DNA from: Rattus norvegicus
Taxonomy: Eukaryota; Chordata; Mammalia; Rodentia; Muridae
NCBI RefSeq assembly: GCF_036323735.1
Contig: NC_086040.1
Location: 2,236,321-2,300,320, forward strand
Length of the DNA stretch: 64,000 nt
Direction: 5' to 3'
Every line of letters starts with the position of its first letter. The stretch's first letter is position 1. Below, one piece after another: positions 12,239 through 24,014 of this stretch. The translations under genes and the position numbers were made by a program. Under the pieces are notes generated by a model that saw only the letters and a list, made by a program, of their open reading frames with translations, was not told the DNA's origin and ran no database searches.

Positions 12239-13262
12239 AAATTGGACATTGAACTACCTAAGGAGTCAGCTATACCACTCTTGGGCATATACGCAAAAGA
12301 TGCCCCAAAATAAAACAAAGATACATGCTCTACTATGTTCATTGCAGCCTCATTTATAATAGCCAGAAGCTGGAAAGAACGCAGATGGCTTTCAAAAGAG
12401 TAATGGATACAGAAAATGTGGTACATCTACACAGTGGAATATTACTCATCTATCAAGAAAAATGACTTTATAAAATTCATAGGAAAATAGGTGGAACTGG
12501 AAAATATCATCCTGAGTGAGGTAATCCAATCACAGAAAAATACACATGGTATGCACTCACTGATATGTGGGTATTAGCCCAAATGTTCGAATTACCCTAG
12601 ATGCACAGAACACATGAAATTCAAGAAGATTGACCAAAATGCGAATGCTTCACTCCTTCTTTAAAAGGAGAAGAAGAATACCCTTGAGATAGAATTGGGG
12701 TGCAAGTTTTGAACAGAGGCAGAAGGAACATCCACTCAGGGCCTGCACTACATGTGGCCCATACATATACAGCCACAAAACTAGATAAGATGGATGAAGC
12801 AAAGAAGTGCAGGCCGACAGGAAACAGATGTAGATCTCTCCTGAGAGACACAGCCAAAATACACCAAGTTCATAGGCGAATGCCATCATTAAACCAGTGA
12901 CCTGAGGATGGGACCCCCATTGAAGGAATCATAGTAAGGACTGAAAGAGTTTGAAGGGGCTCAAGACCCCACATGAATAACAATGCCAACAGAGCTTCTA
13001 GGGACTAAGCCACTGCCCAAAGTCTATACATGGACTGACCTTGGCTTCAACCTCATAGGTAGCAATGAGTATTGTATTGAGAACACCAGTGCAGTCCTGC
13101 CAAGACTCAACCCCCAATGAATGTGATTTTTGTGGGGAGGGTTGTAAAGGGGGAAGGATGGGGAGGGCAACACTAGTAGGGAAGGAGGGCAGGTTGGCCC
13201 AGAAACAGCAAAGCGGAATAACAATCAAAATGTAAATAAGAAATACCCAAGTTAATAAGGAT
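12239..13262 (+). mobile_element. 5'-truncated L1 3' end, plus strand
   Basis: Starts at the ORF2 codons for KLDIEL (residue about 1175 of the intact ORF2) and runs through the ORF2 stop and the 3'UTR with its G-rich stretch (about 13132-13195). It ends near the tail AAGTTAATAAGGATAAAAAAAA. Only an 8-bp match (ATACACTG, near 12204 and 13271) could be a duplication, and about 27 bases separate the left one from the first L1 base, so the junction is unresolved. Confidence 0.85.
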
Positions 13263-13269
13263 AAAAAAA

Positions 13270-14239
13270 ATACACTGAAAAGAACATAGTCACCTAAACC
13301 TAGGGAGATACCACACCTCAGAAAAATCAATATTTCTACCAGAACCACTAAATATCCTAATTGAATTGAAGCACAAAGTATCTTATAAAAATTATATAGG
13401 CCTTTAAAGAGGAAATGAGTGAATACATACAAATACTTAGTGACATGCATTTAAACATATAAAATAAATAAATAAAACTGAGCATGACGTGAAACAAAGG
13501 AAAATGAACCAATGAAGAAAATGCATTCTGAGGGTATTACAAAGATGGTAACTGAGAGAAGAGATTTATAAAAACTTATGTAAGGAATAGAAAAACAATG
13601 AAGGACATGGAAATGGAAATCTCACATACAGAATATATAATCAAAGAAAATGGTACATCAGCCAAAGAAAATGTTAATTCTAAAAAAAATTCCTGGCAAA
13701 TTCATACAGGATATCATGCATATCATGAAAACTAAGCATAAGAATAAAGGGAATAGAAGTTGAAGAATCTCAGCTCCAAATCTTACAGAATACTTCAACA
13801 AAATTCATTAACAGAATATTTTTGAAATTAAAGAAGGGAAGTGTGTAAAAACACAAGAATTTGATTGAATATCATTACTATTAGATATTAGAGAAAATCA
13901 AATATCCACAACACAACATGTACAGAACAAAAAAGAATATTAAAAGTAGCAAAAGTAAATTTCCAAAAAATAATAAAAATGAAGAACAATTCTAATTATA
14001 CTTGTATTTTCAATAGAGAGATCCACTGCTAGAACTTCCAGGTCAGATTTCCTATGTCTTCTAAAGAAACACAGATGCTGAACAAGACTACTGCTATATC
14101 CAGAAAAAGTCTCAATTACAATAGACTAAGAAACAAGACATTTGAAAACATTTCAAGTTCAATCAATTCCTATCCACAAATCTGTTCCTACGTAAATACT
14201 ACAAGAAAAAACAACAACACAATAAGAATATGTACATTC
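13270..14239 (+). mobile_element. Old L1 ORF1 region, plus strand
   Basis: A diverged plus-strand ORF1: the segment near 13760-13830 follows the order of the intact ORF1 codons for the EESEDSQLKG to ENFPNL region, and 13930-13970 matches the KERILKAVREKG segment. It is riddled with stops. The inter-ORF part continues beyond the composite L1 at 24015, so this old element was the target of that insertion. Confidence 0.65.
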
Positions 14240-14251
14240 AAGAAAATACAG

Positions 14252-14907
14252 CTTCCTGGTTGCTGCCGCCGCAGAGAGCTCATGGGCAGCACCCCACGAG
14301 CAAACATGAGCCTTGGGACCACAGGTAAGACCAACTTTTCTGCTGCAAGAGACCTGCCTGATGAACTCGGGACACACAGAGGCAGAATTCCTCTAGGACC
14401 GGGCACCTCCTGTGTTTACTGGGAGTCCCACACCCACGGATCTCGGTCCGCAGCAGCTCTCTTCTTGCAGACCCCATGGGTGAGAGACCCCAAAACCTGG
14501 TCAGGTGGGCAATCCTGAGGCTGCAGAGCGGAAGAGACCACCAACACTGCCCACCCCTGCCCACATCCCTGGCCCAAGAGGAAACTGTATAAGGCCTCTG
14601 GGCTCCCGTGGGGGAGGGCCTAGGAGCAGCAGGACCCCTGAGCCTGAGACACCGCTGTACCTTGAAGGAAACAGACCAGATAAACAATTCTCTGCACCCA
14701 AATCCCACGGGAGGCAGAGCTAAACCTTCAGAGAGGCAGACATGCCTGGGAAACCAGAAGAGACTGCACTCTGCACACACATCTCGGACGCCAGAGGAAA
14801 ACACCAAACGCTATATGGAACCCTGGTGCACTGAAGCTCCCGGAAAGGCCGGCACAGATCTTCCTGGTTGCTGCCACCACAGAGAGCTCGTGGGCAGGAC
14901 CCGCTGC
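14252..14907 (+). promoter_or_regulatory. L1 5'UTR of the composite element
   Basis: GC-rich sequence beginning CTTCCTGGTTGCTGCC, homologous to the 5'UTR at 57381-58289. One full monomer (14252 to about 14867) is followed by the first ~40 bases of a second (CTTCCTGGTTGCTGCCACC at about 14869). By position it is the L1 promoter. It is then cut off and joined to the A-rich linker instead of reaching ORF1. Confidence 0.85.
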
Positions 14908-15021
14908 TTATTATTAAGTATTAAATAAATTTTAAAAAAAAGAAAAAGAAAAAAGAAGAAGCCACAGTGACAGTAAAAAACAAAAAAAAAAAACAAAACA
15001 AAAAAAAAAAAAAAACAAACC
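14908..15021. repeat. A-rich linker, copy 1
   Basis: Starts TTATTATTAAGTATTAAATA, contains GAAGCCACAGTGACAGT, then long A/CA runs. It replaces the end of the 5'UTR, all of ORF1 and the first ~42 ORF2 codons. The same linker recurs at 19408-19522, which marks the left edge of the duplicated unit. Confidence 0.85.
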
Positions 15022-18000
15022 GGATACGAAACGAGGACCCCGCATTCTTCTGCCTACAGGAAACACACCTCAGGGACAAAGACATACACTACCTCAGAGT
15101 GAAATGCTGGAAAACAATTTTCCAATCAAATGGTCGGAAGAAGCAAGCTGGAGTAGCCATTCTAATATCAAATAAAATCAATTTTCAACTAAAAGTCATC
15201 AAAAAAGATAAGGAAGGACACTCCATATTCATCAAAGGAAAAATCAACCAAGATGAACTCTCAATCCTAAATATCTATGGCCCAAATACAAGGGCACCTA
15301 CATGCGCAAACGAAACCTTACTAAAGCTCAAAACACACATGGCACTTCACACAATAATAGTGGGAGATTACAACACCCCACTCTCATCAATCGACAGACC
15401 ATGGAAACAGAAATTAAACAGAGACGTAGACAGACTAAGAGAAGTCATGAGCCAAATGGACTTAACGGATCTTTATAGAACATTCTATCCTAAAGCAAAA
15501 GGATATACCTTCTTCTCAGCTCCTTATGGTACTTTCTCCAAAATTGACCATATAATTGGTCAAAAAACGGGCCTCAACAGTTACAGAAAGATAGAAATAA
15601 TCCCATGTGTGCTATCAGACCACCACGGCCTAAAACTGGTCTTCAATAACAATAAGGGAAGAATGCACACATACACGTGGAAATTGAACAATGCTCTACT
15701 CAATGATAACCTGGTCAAGGAAGAAATAAAAAAAGAAATTTAAAACTTTTTAGAACTTAATGAAAATGAAGGTACAACATACCCAAACTTATGGGACTCA
15801 ATGAAAGCTGTGCTAAGAGGAAAACTCATAGCACAGAGTGCCTGCAGAGAGAAACAGGAAAGAGCATATGTCAGCAGCTTGACAGCACACCTAAGAGCTC
15901 TAGAACAAAAAGAAGCAAATACACCCAGGAGGAGTAGAAGGCAGGAAATAATCAAACTCAGAGCTGAAATCAACCAAGTCGAAACAAAAGGGACCATAGA
16001 AAGAATCAACAGAACCATAAGTTGGTTCTTTGAGAAAATCAACAAGATAGATAAACCCTTAGCCAGACTAAAGAGAGGACACAGAGAGTGTGTCCAAATT
16101 AACAAAATCATAAATGAAAAGGGAGACATAACTAAAGATTCAGAGGAAATTCAAAAAATCATCAGATCTTACTATAAAAGCCCATATTCAACAAAACTTG
16201 AAAATCTAAAGGAAATTGAATTTCCTAGACAGATACCAAGTACCGAAGTTAAATCAGGAACAGATAAACCATTTAAACAACCCCATAATTCTAAGGAAAT
16301 AGAAGCAGTCATTAAAGGTCTCTCAATCAAAAAGAGCCCAGGTCCAGACGGGTTTAGTGCAAAATTCTATAAAACCTTCATAGAAGACCTCATACCAATA
16401 TTATCCAAACTATTCCACAAAATTTAAACAGATGGAGCCCTACCGAATTCCTTCTACGAAGCCACAATTACTCTTATACCTAAACCACACAAAGACACAA
16501 CAAAAAAAGAGAACTTCAGACCAGTTTCCCTTATGAATATCGACGCAAAAATACTCAATAAAATTCTGGCACAAGAACACATCAAAACAATCATCCACCA
16601 TGATCAAGTGGGCTTCATCCCAGGCATGCAGGGATGGTTTAATATACGGAAAACCATCAACGTGATCCATTATATAAACAAACCGAAAGAACAAAACCAC
16701 ATGATCATTTCATTAGATGCTGAGAAAGCATTTGACAAAATTCAACACCCCTCCATGATAAATGTCCTGTAAAGAATAGGAATTCAAGGCCCATACCTAA
16801 ACATAGTAAAAGCCAAATATAGCAAACCAGTTGCTAACATTAAAACAAATGGAGAGAAATTTGAAGCAATCCCACTAAAATCAGGGACTAGATAAGGCTG
16901 CCCACTCTCTCCCTACTTATTCAATATAGTTCTTGAAGTTCTAGCCAGAGCAATCAGACAACAAAAGGAGGTCAAGGGGATACAGATCGGAAAAGAAGAA
17001 GTCAAAATATCACTATTTGCAGATGATATGATAGTATATTTAAGTGATCCCAAAAGTTCCACCAGAGAACTACTAAATCTGATAAAAAACTTCAGCTAAG
17101 TGGCTGGGTATAAAATTAACTCAAATAAATCAGTAGCCTTCCTCTACACAAAAGAGAAACAAGCCGAGAAAGAAATTAGGCAAACGACACTCTTCATAAT
17201 AGACCCAAATAATATAAAGTACCTCGGTGTGACTTTAACCAAGGAAGTAAAAGATCTGTTCAATAAGAACTTCAACACTCTGAAGGAAGAAATTGAAGAA
17301 GACCTCAGAAGATTGAAAGATCTCCCATGCTCATGGATTGGCAGGATCAATATAGTAAAAATGGCCACTTTACCAAAAGCGATCTACAGATTCAATGCAA
17401 TCCCCATCAAAATACCAACCCAATTCTTCAAAGAGTTAGACCGAACAATTTGCAAATTCATCTTGAATAACAAAAAACCAAGGATAGCTAAAACTATCCT
17501 CAACAATAAAAGGACTTCAGGGGGAATCACTATCCCTGAACTCAAGCAGTATTACAGAGCAATAGTGATAAAAACTGCATGGTATTGGCACACAGACAGA
17601 CAGATAGACCAATGGAAAAAAATTGAAGACCCAGAACTGAACCCACACACCAATGGCCACTTGATTTTTGACAAAGGAGCCAAAACTATCAAATGGAAAA
17701 AAGATTGCATTTTCAGTAAATGGTGCTGTTTCAACTGGAGGTCAACATGTAGAAGAATGCAGATCAATCCATGCTTATCTCCCTGTACAAAGCTTAAGTC
17801 CAAGTGGATCAAGGACCTCCACATCAAACCAGATACACTCCAACTAATAGAAGAAAATCTAGGGCAGCATCCCGAATACATGGACACTGGAAAAAATTTC
17901 CTGAACAAAACACCAATGGCTTATGCTCTAAGATCAACGATTGACAAACGGTATCTCATAAAACTACAAAGATTCTGTAAGGCAAAGGATACTGTGGTTA

Positions 18001-18741
18001 GGACAAAATGGCAACCAGCAGATCAGGAAATATCTTTATCAATCCTACAACAGATAGAGGCCTTATATCTAAAATATACAAAGAACTCAAGAAGTTAGAC
18101 CGCAGGGAAACAAATAACCCTATTAAAAATGGGGTTCAGAGCTAAACAAAGAATTCACAGCTGAGGAATGCCGAATGGCTGAGAAACACCTAAAGAAATG
18201 TTCAACATCTTTAGTCATAAGGGAAATGCAAATCAAAACAACCCTGAGATTTCACCTCACACCAGTGCGATTGGCTAAGATCAAAAACTCAGGTTACAGC
18301 AGATGCTGGCGAGGATGTGGAGAAAGAGGAACACTCCTCCATTGTTGGTGGGATTGCAGACTGGTAAAACCATTCTGGAAATCAGTCTGGAGGTTCCTCA
18401 GAAAATTGGACATTGAACTGCCTGAGGATCCAGCTATACCTCTCTTGGGCATATACCCAAAAGATGCCTCAACATATAAAAGAGACACGTGCTCCACTAT
18501 GTTCATCGCAGCCTTATTTATAATAGCCAGAAAATGGAAAGAACCCAGATGCCCTTCAACAGAGGAATGGATACAGAAAATGTGGTACATCTACACAATG
18601 GAATATTACTCAGCTATCAAAAACAACGAGTTTATGAAATTCGTAGGCAAATGGTTGGAACTGGAAAATATCATCCTGAGTGAGCTAACCCAATCACAGA
18701 AAGACATACATGGTATGCACTCATTGATAAGTGGCTATTAG
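15022..18741 (+). pseudogene. L1 ORF2 pseudogene, unit A
   Basis: Covers ORF2 from about residue 43 of the intact copy to its C-terminus, so the catalytic endonuclease Asn (N27 in the intact copy) is missing. Endonuclease residues downstream are recognisable: QETHLRDKD, a GDYN (GDFN in the intact copy) and SDHHG. Nonsense codons, all TAA, lie at 15741, 16425, 16770, 16893 and 17097. Frameshifts follow near 18030 and 18126, then an open C-terminal stretch 18175-18741 with the CX3CX7HX4C knuckle. A 12-base segment present in unit B (near 21073) is missing near 16571. It cannot make a functional ORF2 protein. Confidence 0.9.
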
Positions 18742-19407
18742 CCCAAATGCTTGAATTACCCTAGATCCCTAGAACAAACGAATCTCAAGACGGATGATCA
18801 AAATGTGAATGCTTCACTCCTTCTTTAAAGGAGGAAAAAGAATACCCTTGGCATGGAAGGGAGAGGCAAAGATTAAAACAGAGACTAAAGGAACACCCAT
18901 TCAGAGCCTGCCTCACATGTGGCCCATACATATACAGCCACCCAATTAGACAAGATGGATGAAGCAAAGAAGTGCAGACCGACAGGAGCCGGATGTAGAT
19001 CGCTCCTGAGAGACACAGCCAGAATACAGCAAATACAGAGGCGAATGCCAGCAGCAAACCACTGAACTGAGAATAGGACCCCCGTTGAAGGAATCAGAGA
19101 AAGAACTGGAAGAGCTTGAAGGGGCTCGAGACCCCATACGTACAACAATGCCAAGCAACCGAGCTTCCAGGGACTAAGCTACTACCTAAAGACTATACAT
19201 GGACTGACCCTGGACTCTGACCTCATAGGTAGCAATGAATATCCTAGTAAGAGCACCAGTGGAAAGGGAAGCTCTGGGTCCTGCTAAGACTGAACCCCCA
19301 GTGAACTAGACTGTTGGGGGGAGGGCAGCAATGGGGGGAGGGTTGGGAGGGGCACACCCATAAGGATGGGGTGGGGGGAGGGGGATGTTTTCCCGGAAAC
19401 CAAAGAA
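18742..19407 (+). other. L1 3'UTR of unit A, end truncated
   Basis: Follows the ORF2 stop and includes the G-rich polypurine stretch at about 19314-19387. It stops at CCCGGAAACCAAAGAA and runs straight into the second linker, without the last ~45 bases or a poly(A) tail. Confidence 0.85.
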
Positions 19408-19522
19408 TTATTATTAAGTATTAAATAAATTAAAAAAAAGAAAAAGAAAAAAAAAGAAGCCACAGTGACAGTAAAAAACAAAAAAAACAACAAAAAAAAA
19501 AAAACAAAAAACAAAACAAACC
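19408..19522. repeat. A-rich linker, copy 2
   Basis: Near-identical to 14908-15021: the same TTATTATTAAGTATTAAATA start and the same GAAGCCACAGTGACAGT core, with different A-run lengths. Its left neighbour here is L1 3'UTR rather than 5'UTR, so it marks the duplication junction. Confidence 0.88.
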
Positions 19523-22500
19523 GGATACGAAACAAGGACCCCGCATTCTTCTGCCTACAGGAAACACACCTCAGGGACAAAGACATATACTACTCAGAGT
19601 GAAATGCTGGAAAACAATTTTCCAATCAAATGGTCGGAAGAAGCAAGCTGGAGTAGCCATTCTAGTATCAAATAAAATCAATTTTCAACTAAAAGTCATC
19701 AAAAAAGATAAGGAAGGACACTCCATATTCATCAAATGAAAAATCAACCAAGATGAACTCTCAATCCTAAATATCTATGCCCCAAATACAAGGGCACCTA
19801 CATACGTAAAAGAAACTTTACTAAAGCTCAAAACACACATTGCACGTCACACAATAATAGTGGGAGATTACAACACCCCACTCTCATCAATGGACAGATC
19901 ATGGAAACAGAAATTAAACAGAGACGTAGACAGACTAAGAGAAGTCATGAGCCAAATGGACTTAACGGATCTTTATAGAACATTCTATCCTAAAGCAAAA
20001 GGATATACCTTCTTCTCAGCTCCTCATGGTACTTTCTCCAAAATTGACCATATAATTGGTCAAAAAACGGGCCTCAACAGTTACAGAAAGATAGAAATAA
20101 TCCCATGTGTGCTATCAGACCACCACGGCCTAAAACTGGTCTTCAATAACAATAAGGGAAGAATGCACACATACACGTGGAAATTGAACAATGCTCTACT
20201 CAATGATAACCTGGTCAAGGAAGAAATAAAGAAAGAAATTTAAAACTTTTTATAATTTAAAGAAAATGAAAGTACAACATACCCAAACTTATGGGTCACA
20301 ATGAAAGCTGTGCTAAGAGGAAAACTCATAGCACTGAGTGCCTGCAGAAAGAAACAGGAAAGAGCATATGTCAGCAGCTTGACAGCACACCTAAGAGGTC
20401 TAGAACAAAAAGAAGCAAATACACCCAGGAGGAGTAGAAGGCAGGAAATAATCAAACTCAGAGCTGAAATCAACCAAGTCGAAACAAAAGGGACCATAGA
20501 AAGAATCAACAGAACCATAAGTTGGTTCTTTGAGAAAATCAACAAGATAGATAAACCCTTAGCCAGACTAAAGAGAAAACACAGAGAGTGTGTCCAAATT
20601 AACAAAATCATAAATGAAAAGGGAGACATAACTAAAGATTCAGAGGAAATTCAAAAAATCATCAGATCTTACTATAAAAGCCCATATTCAACAAAACTTG
20701 AAAATCTAAAGGAAATTGAATTTCCTAGACAGATACAAGTACCGAAGTTAAATATGGAACAGATAAACCATTTAAACAACCCCATAACTCCTAAGGAAAT
20801 AGAAGCAGTCATTAAAGGTCTCCCAACCAAAAAGAGCCCAGGTCCAGACGGGTTTAGTGCAAAATTCTATAAAACCTTCCTAGAAGACCTCATACCAATA
20901 TTATCCAAAGTATTCCACAAAATTTAAACAGATGGAGCCCTACCGAATTCCTTCTACGAAGCCACAATTACTCTTATACCTAAACCACACAAAGACACAA
21001 CAAAGAAAGAGAACTTCAGACCAATTTCCCTTATGAATATCGACGCAAAAATACTCAATAAAATTCTGGCACACCGAATCCAAGAACACATCAAAACAAT
21101 CATCCACCATGATCAAGTGGGCTTCATCCCAGGCATGCAGGGTTGGTTTAATATATGGAAAACCATCAACGTGATCCATTATATAAACAAACCGAAAGAA
21201 CAAAACCACATGATTATTTCATTAGATGCTGAGAAAGCATTTGACAAAATTCAACACCCCTCCATGATAAATGTCCTGTAAAGAATAGGAATTCAAGGCC
21301 CATACCTAAACATAGTAAAAGCCAAATATCGCAAACCAGTTGCTAACATTAAACTAAATGGAGAGAAATTTGTAGCAATCCCACTAAAATCAGGGACTAG
21401 ATAAGGCTGCCCACTCTCTCCCTACTTATTAAGTATAGTTCTTGAAGTTCTAGCCAGAGCAATCAGACAACAAAGAGGTCAAGGGGATACAGATCGGAAA
21501 AGAAGAAGTCAAAATATCACTATTTGCAGATGATATGATAGTATATTTAAGTGATCCCAAAAGTTCCACCAGAGAACTACTAAATCTGATAAAAAACTTC
21601 AGCTAAGTGGCTGGGTATAAAATTAACTCAAATAAATCAGTAGCCTTCCTCTACACAAAAGAGAAACAAGCCGAGAAAGAAATTAGGCAAACGACACTCT
21701 TCATAGTAGACCCAAATAATATAAAGTACCTCGGTGTGACTTTAACCAAGGAAGTAAAAGATCTGTTCAATAAGAACTTCAACACTCTGAAGGAAGAAAT
21801 TGAAGAAGACCTCAGAAGATTGAAAGATCTCCCATGCTCATGGATTGGCAGGATCAATATAGTAAAAATGGCCACTTTACCAAAAGCGATCTACAGATTC
21901 AATGCAATCCCCATCAAAATACCAACCCAATTCTTCAAAGAGTTAGACAGAACAATTTGCAAATTTCTCTTGAATAACAAAAAACCAAGGATAGCTAAAA
22001 CTATCCTCAACAATAAAAGGACTTCAGGGGGAATCACTATCCCTGAACTCAAGCAGTATTACAGAGCAATAGTGATAAAAACTGCATGGTATTGGCACAC
22101 AGACAGACAGATAGACCAATGGAAAAAAATTGAAGACCCAGAACTGAACCCACACACCAATGGCCACTTGATTTTTGACAAAGGAGCCAAAATATCAAAT
22201 GGAAAAAAGATTGCATTTTCAGTAAATGGTGCTGTTTCAACTGGAGGTCAACATGTAGAAGAATGCAGATCAATCCATGCTTATCTCCCTGTACAAAGCT
22301 TAAGTCCAAGTGGATCAAGGACCTCCACATCAAACCAGATACACTCCAACTAATAGAAGAAAATCTAGGGCAGCATCCCGAATACATGGACACTGGAAAA
22401 AATTTCCTGAACAAAACACCAATGGCTTATGCTCTAAGATCAACGATTGACAAACGGTATCTCATAAAACTACAAAGATTCTGTAAGGCAAAGGATACTG

Positions 22501-23245
22501 TGGTTAGGACAAAACGGCAACCAACAGATCAGGAAATATCTTTACCAATCCTACAACAGACAGAGGCCTTATATCTAAAATATACAAAGAACTCAAGAAG
22601 TTAGACCGCAGGGAGTCAAATTACCCTATTAAAAATGGGGTTCAGAGCTAAACAAAGAATTCACAGCTGAGGAATGCCGATGGCTGAGAAACACCTAAAG
22701 AAATGTTCAACATCTTTAGTCATAAGGGAAATGCAAATCAAAACAACCCTGAGATTTCACCTCACACCAGTGAGAATGGCTAAGATCAAAAACTCAGGTG
22801 ACAGCAAATGCTGGCGAGGATGCGGAGAAAGAGGAACACTCCTCCATTGTTGGTGGGATTGCAGACTGGTACAACCATTCTGGAAATCAGTCTGGAGGAT
22901 CCTCAGAAAATTGGACATTGAACTGCCTGAGGATCCAGGTATACCTCTCTTGGGCATATACCCAAAAGATGCCCCAACATATAAAAAAGACACGTGCTCC
23001 ACTATGTTTATCGCAGCCTTATTTATAATAGCCAGAAGCTGGAAAGAACCCAGATGCCCTTCAACAGAGGAATTGATACAGAAAATGTGGTACATCTACA
23101 CAATGGAATACTACTCAGCTATCAAAAACAACGACTTTATGAAATTCGTAAGCAAATGGTTGGAACTGGAAAATATCATCCTGAGTTAGCTAACCCAATC
23201 ACAGAAAGACATACATGGTATACACTTATTGATAAGTGTCTATTA
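19523..23245 (+). pseudogene. L1 ORF2 pseudogene, unit B
   Basis: Same extent as unit A. It shares unit A's stops at 20241, 20925, 21279, 21402 and 21604. Private damage: a 1-base loss near 19592, a TGA near 19737, a frameshift near 22190, and a TAG at 23187 just before the C-terminus. The endonuclease GDYN, RT LDAEKAFD and FADD coding segments are still recognisable (near 19866, 21220 and 21527). A dead copy; no protein is expected. Confidence 0.9.
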
Positions 23246-23947
23246 GCCCAAATGCTTGAATTACCCTAGATGCCTAGAACAAATGAAACTCAAGACGGAT
23301 GATCAAAATGTGAATGCTTCACTCCTTCTTTAAAAGGGGAACAAGAATACCCTTGGCAGGGAAGGGAGAGGCAAAGATTAAAACAGAGACTAAAGGAACA
23401 CCCATTCAGAGCCTGCCTCACATGTGGCCCATACATATACAGCCACCCAATTAGACAAGATGGATGAAGCAAAGAAGTGCAGACCGACAGGAGCCGGATG
23501 TAGAGCTCTCCTGAGAGACACAGCCAGAATACAGCAAATACAGAGGCGAATGCCAGCAGCAAACCACTGAACTGAGAATAGGACCCCCGTTGAAGGAATC
23601 AGAGAAAGAACTGGAAGAGCTTGAAGGGGCTCGAGACCCCATATGTACAACAATGCCAAGCAACCAGAGCTTCCATGGACTAAGCCACTACCTAAAGACT
23701 ATACATGGACTGACCCTGGACTCTGACCCCATAGGTAGCAATGAATATCCTAGTAAGAGCACCAGTGGAAGGAGAAGCCCTGGGTCCTGCTAAGACTGAA
23801 CCCCCAGTGAACTAGACTGTTGGGGGGAGGGCGGCAATGGGGGGAGGGTTGGGAGGGGCACACCCATAAGGACGGGGTGGGGGGAGGGGGAGGTTTGCCC
23901 GAAAACCGGGAATGACACTCGAAATGTATATAAGAAATACTCAAGTT
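23246..23947 (+). other. L1 3'UTR of unit B
   Basis: Complete 3'UTR with a G-rich tract (about 23821-23894), ending in TATATAAGAAATACTCAAGTT before the first A run. Confidence 0.88.
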
Positions 23948-24014
23948 AAAAAAAAAAGGAAAAAAATTGAGGAAAACAAAATAAAATAGCCTGGGTTTCC
24001 TTGAGGAAAAAAAA
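23948..24014 (+). other. Probable 3' transduction with second poly(A)
   Basis: After the L1 tail (about 23948-23966) comes a ~40-bp non-L1 stretch containing AATAAA (23980-23985). A second A run (about 24007-24016) begins 22 bases later, followed by the target-site duplication. An L1 end, A run, foreign piece, poly(A) signal and second A run is the expected layout of transcription past the L1's own signal. Confidence 0.65.

Noticed and set aside
13270..14239. Possible host exon or unique gene upstream of the composite L1
   Set aside because: The order of phrases matches a diverged L1 ORF1, with stops in every frame.
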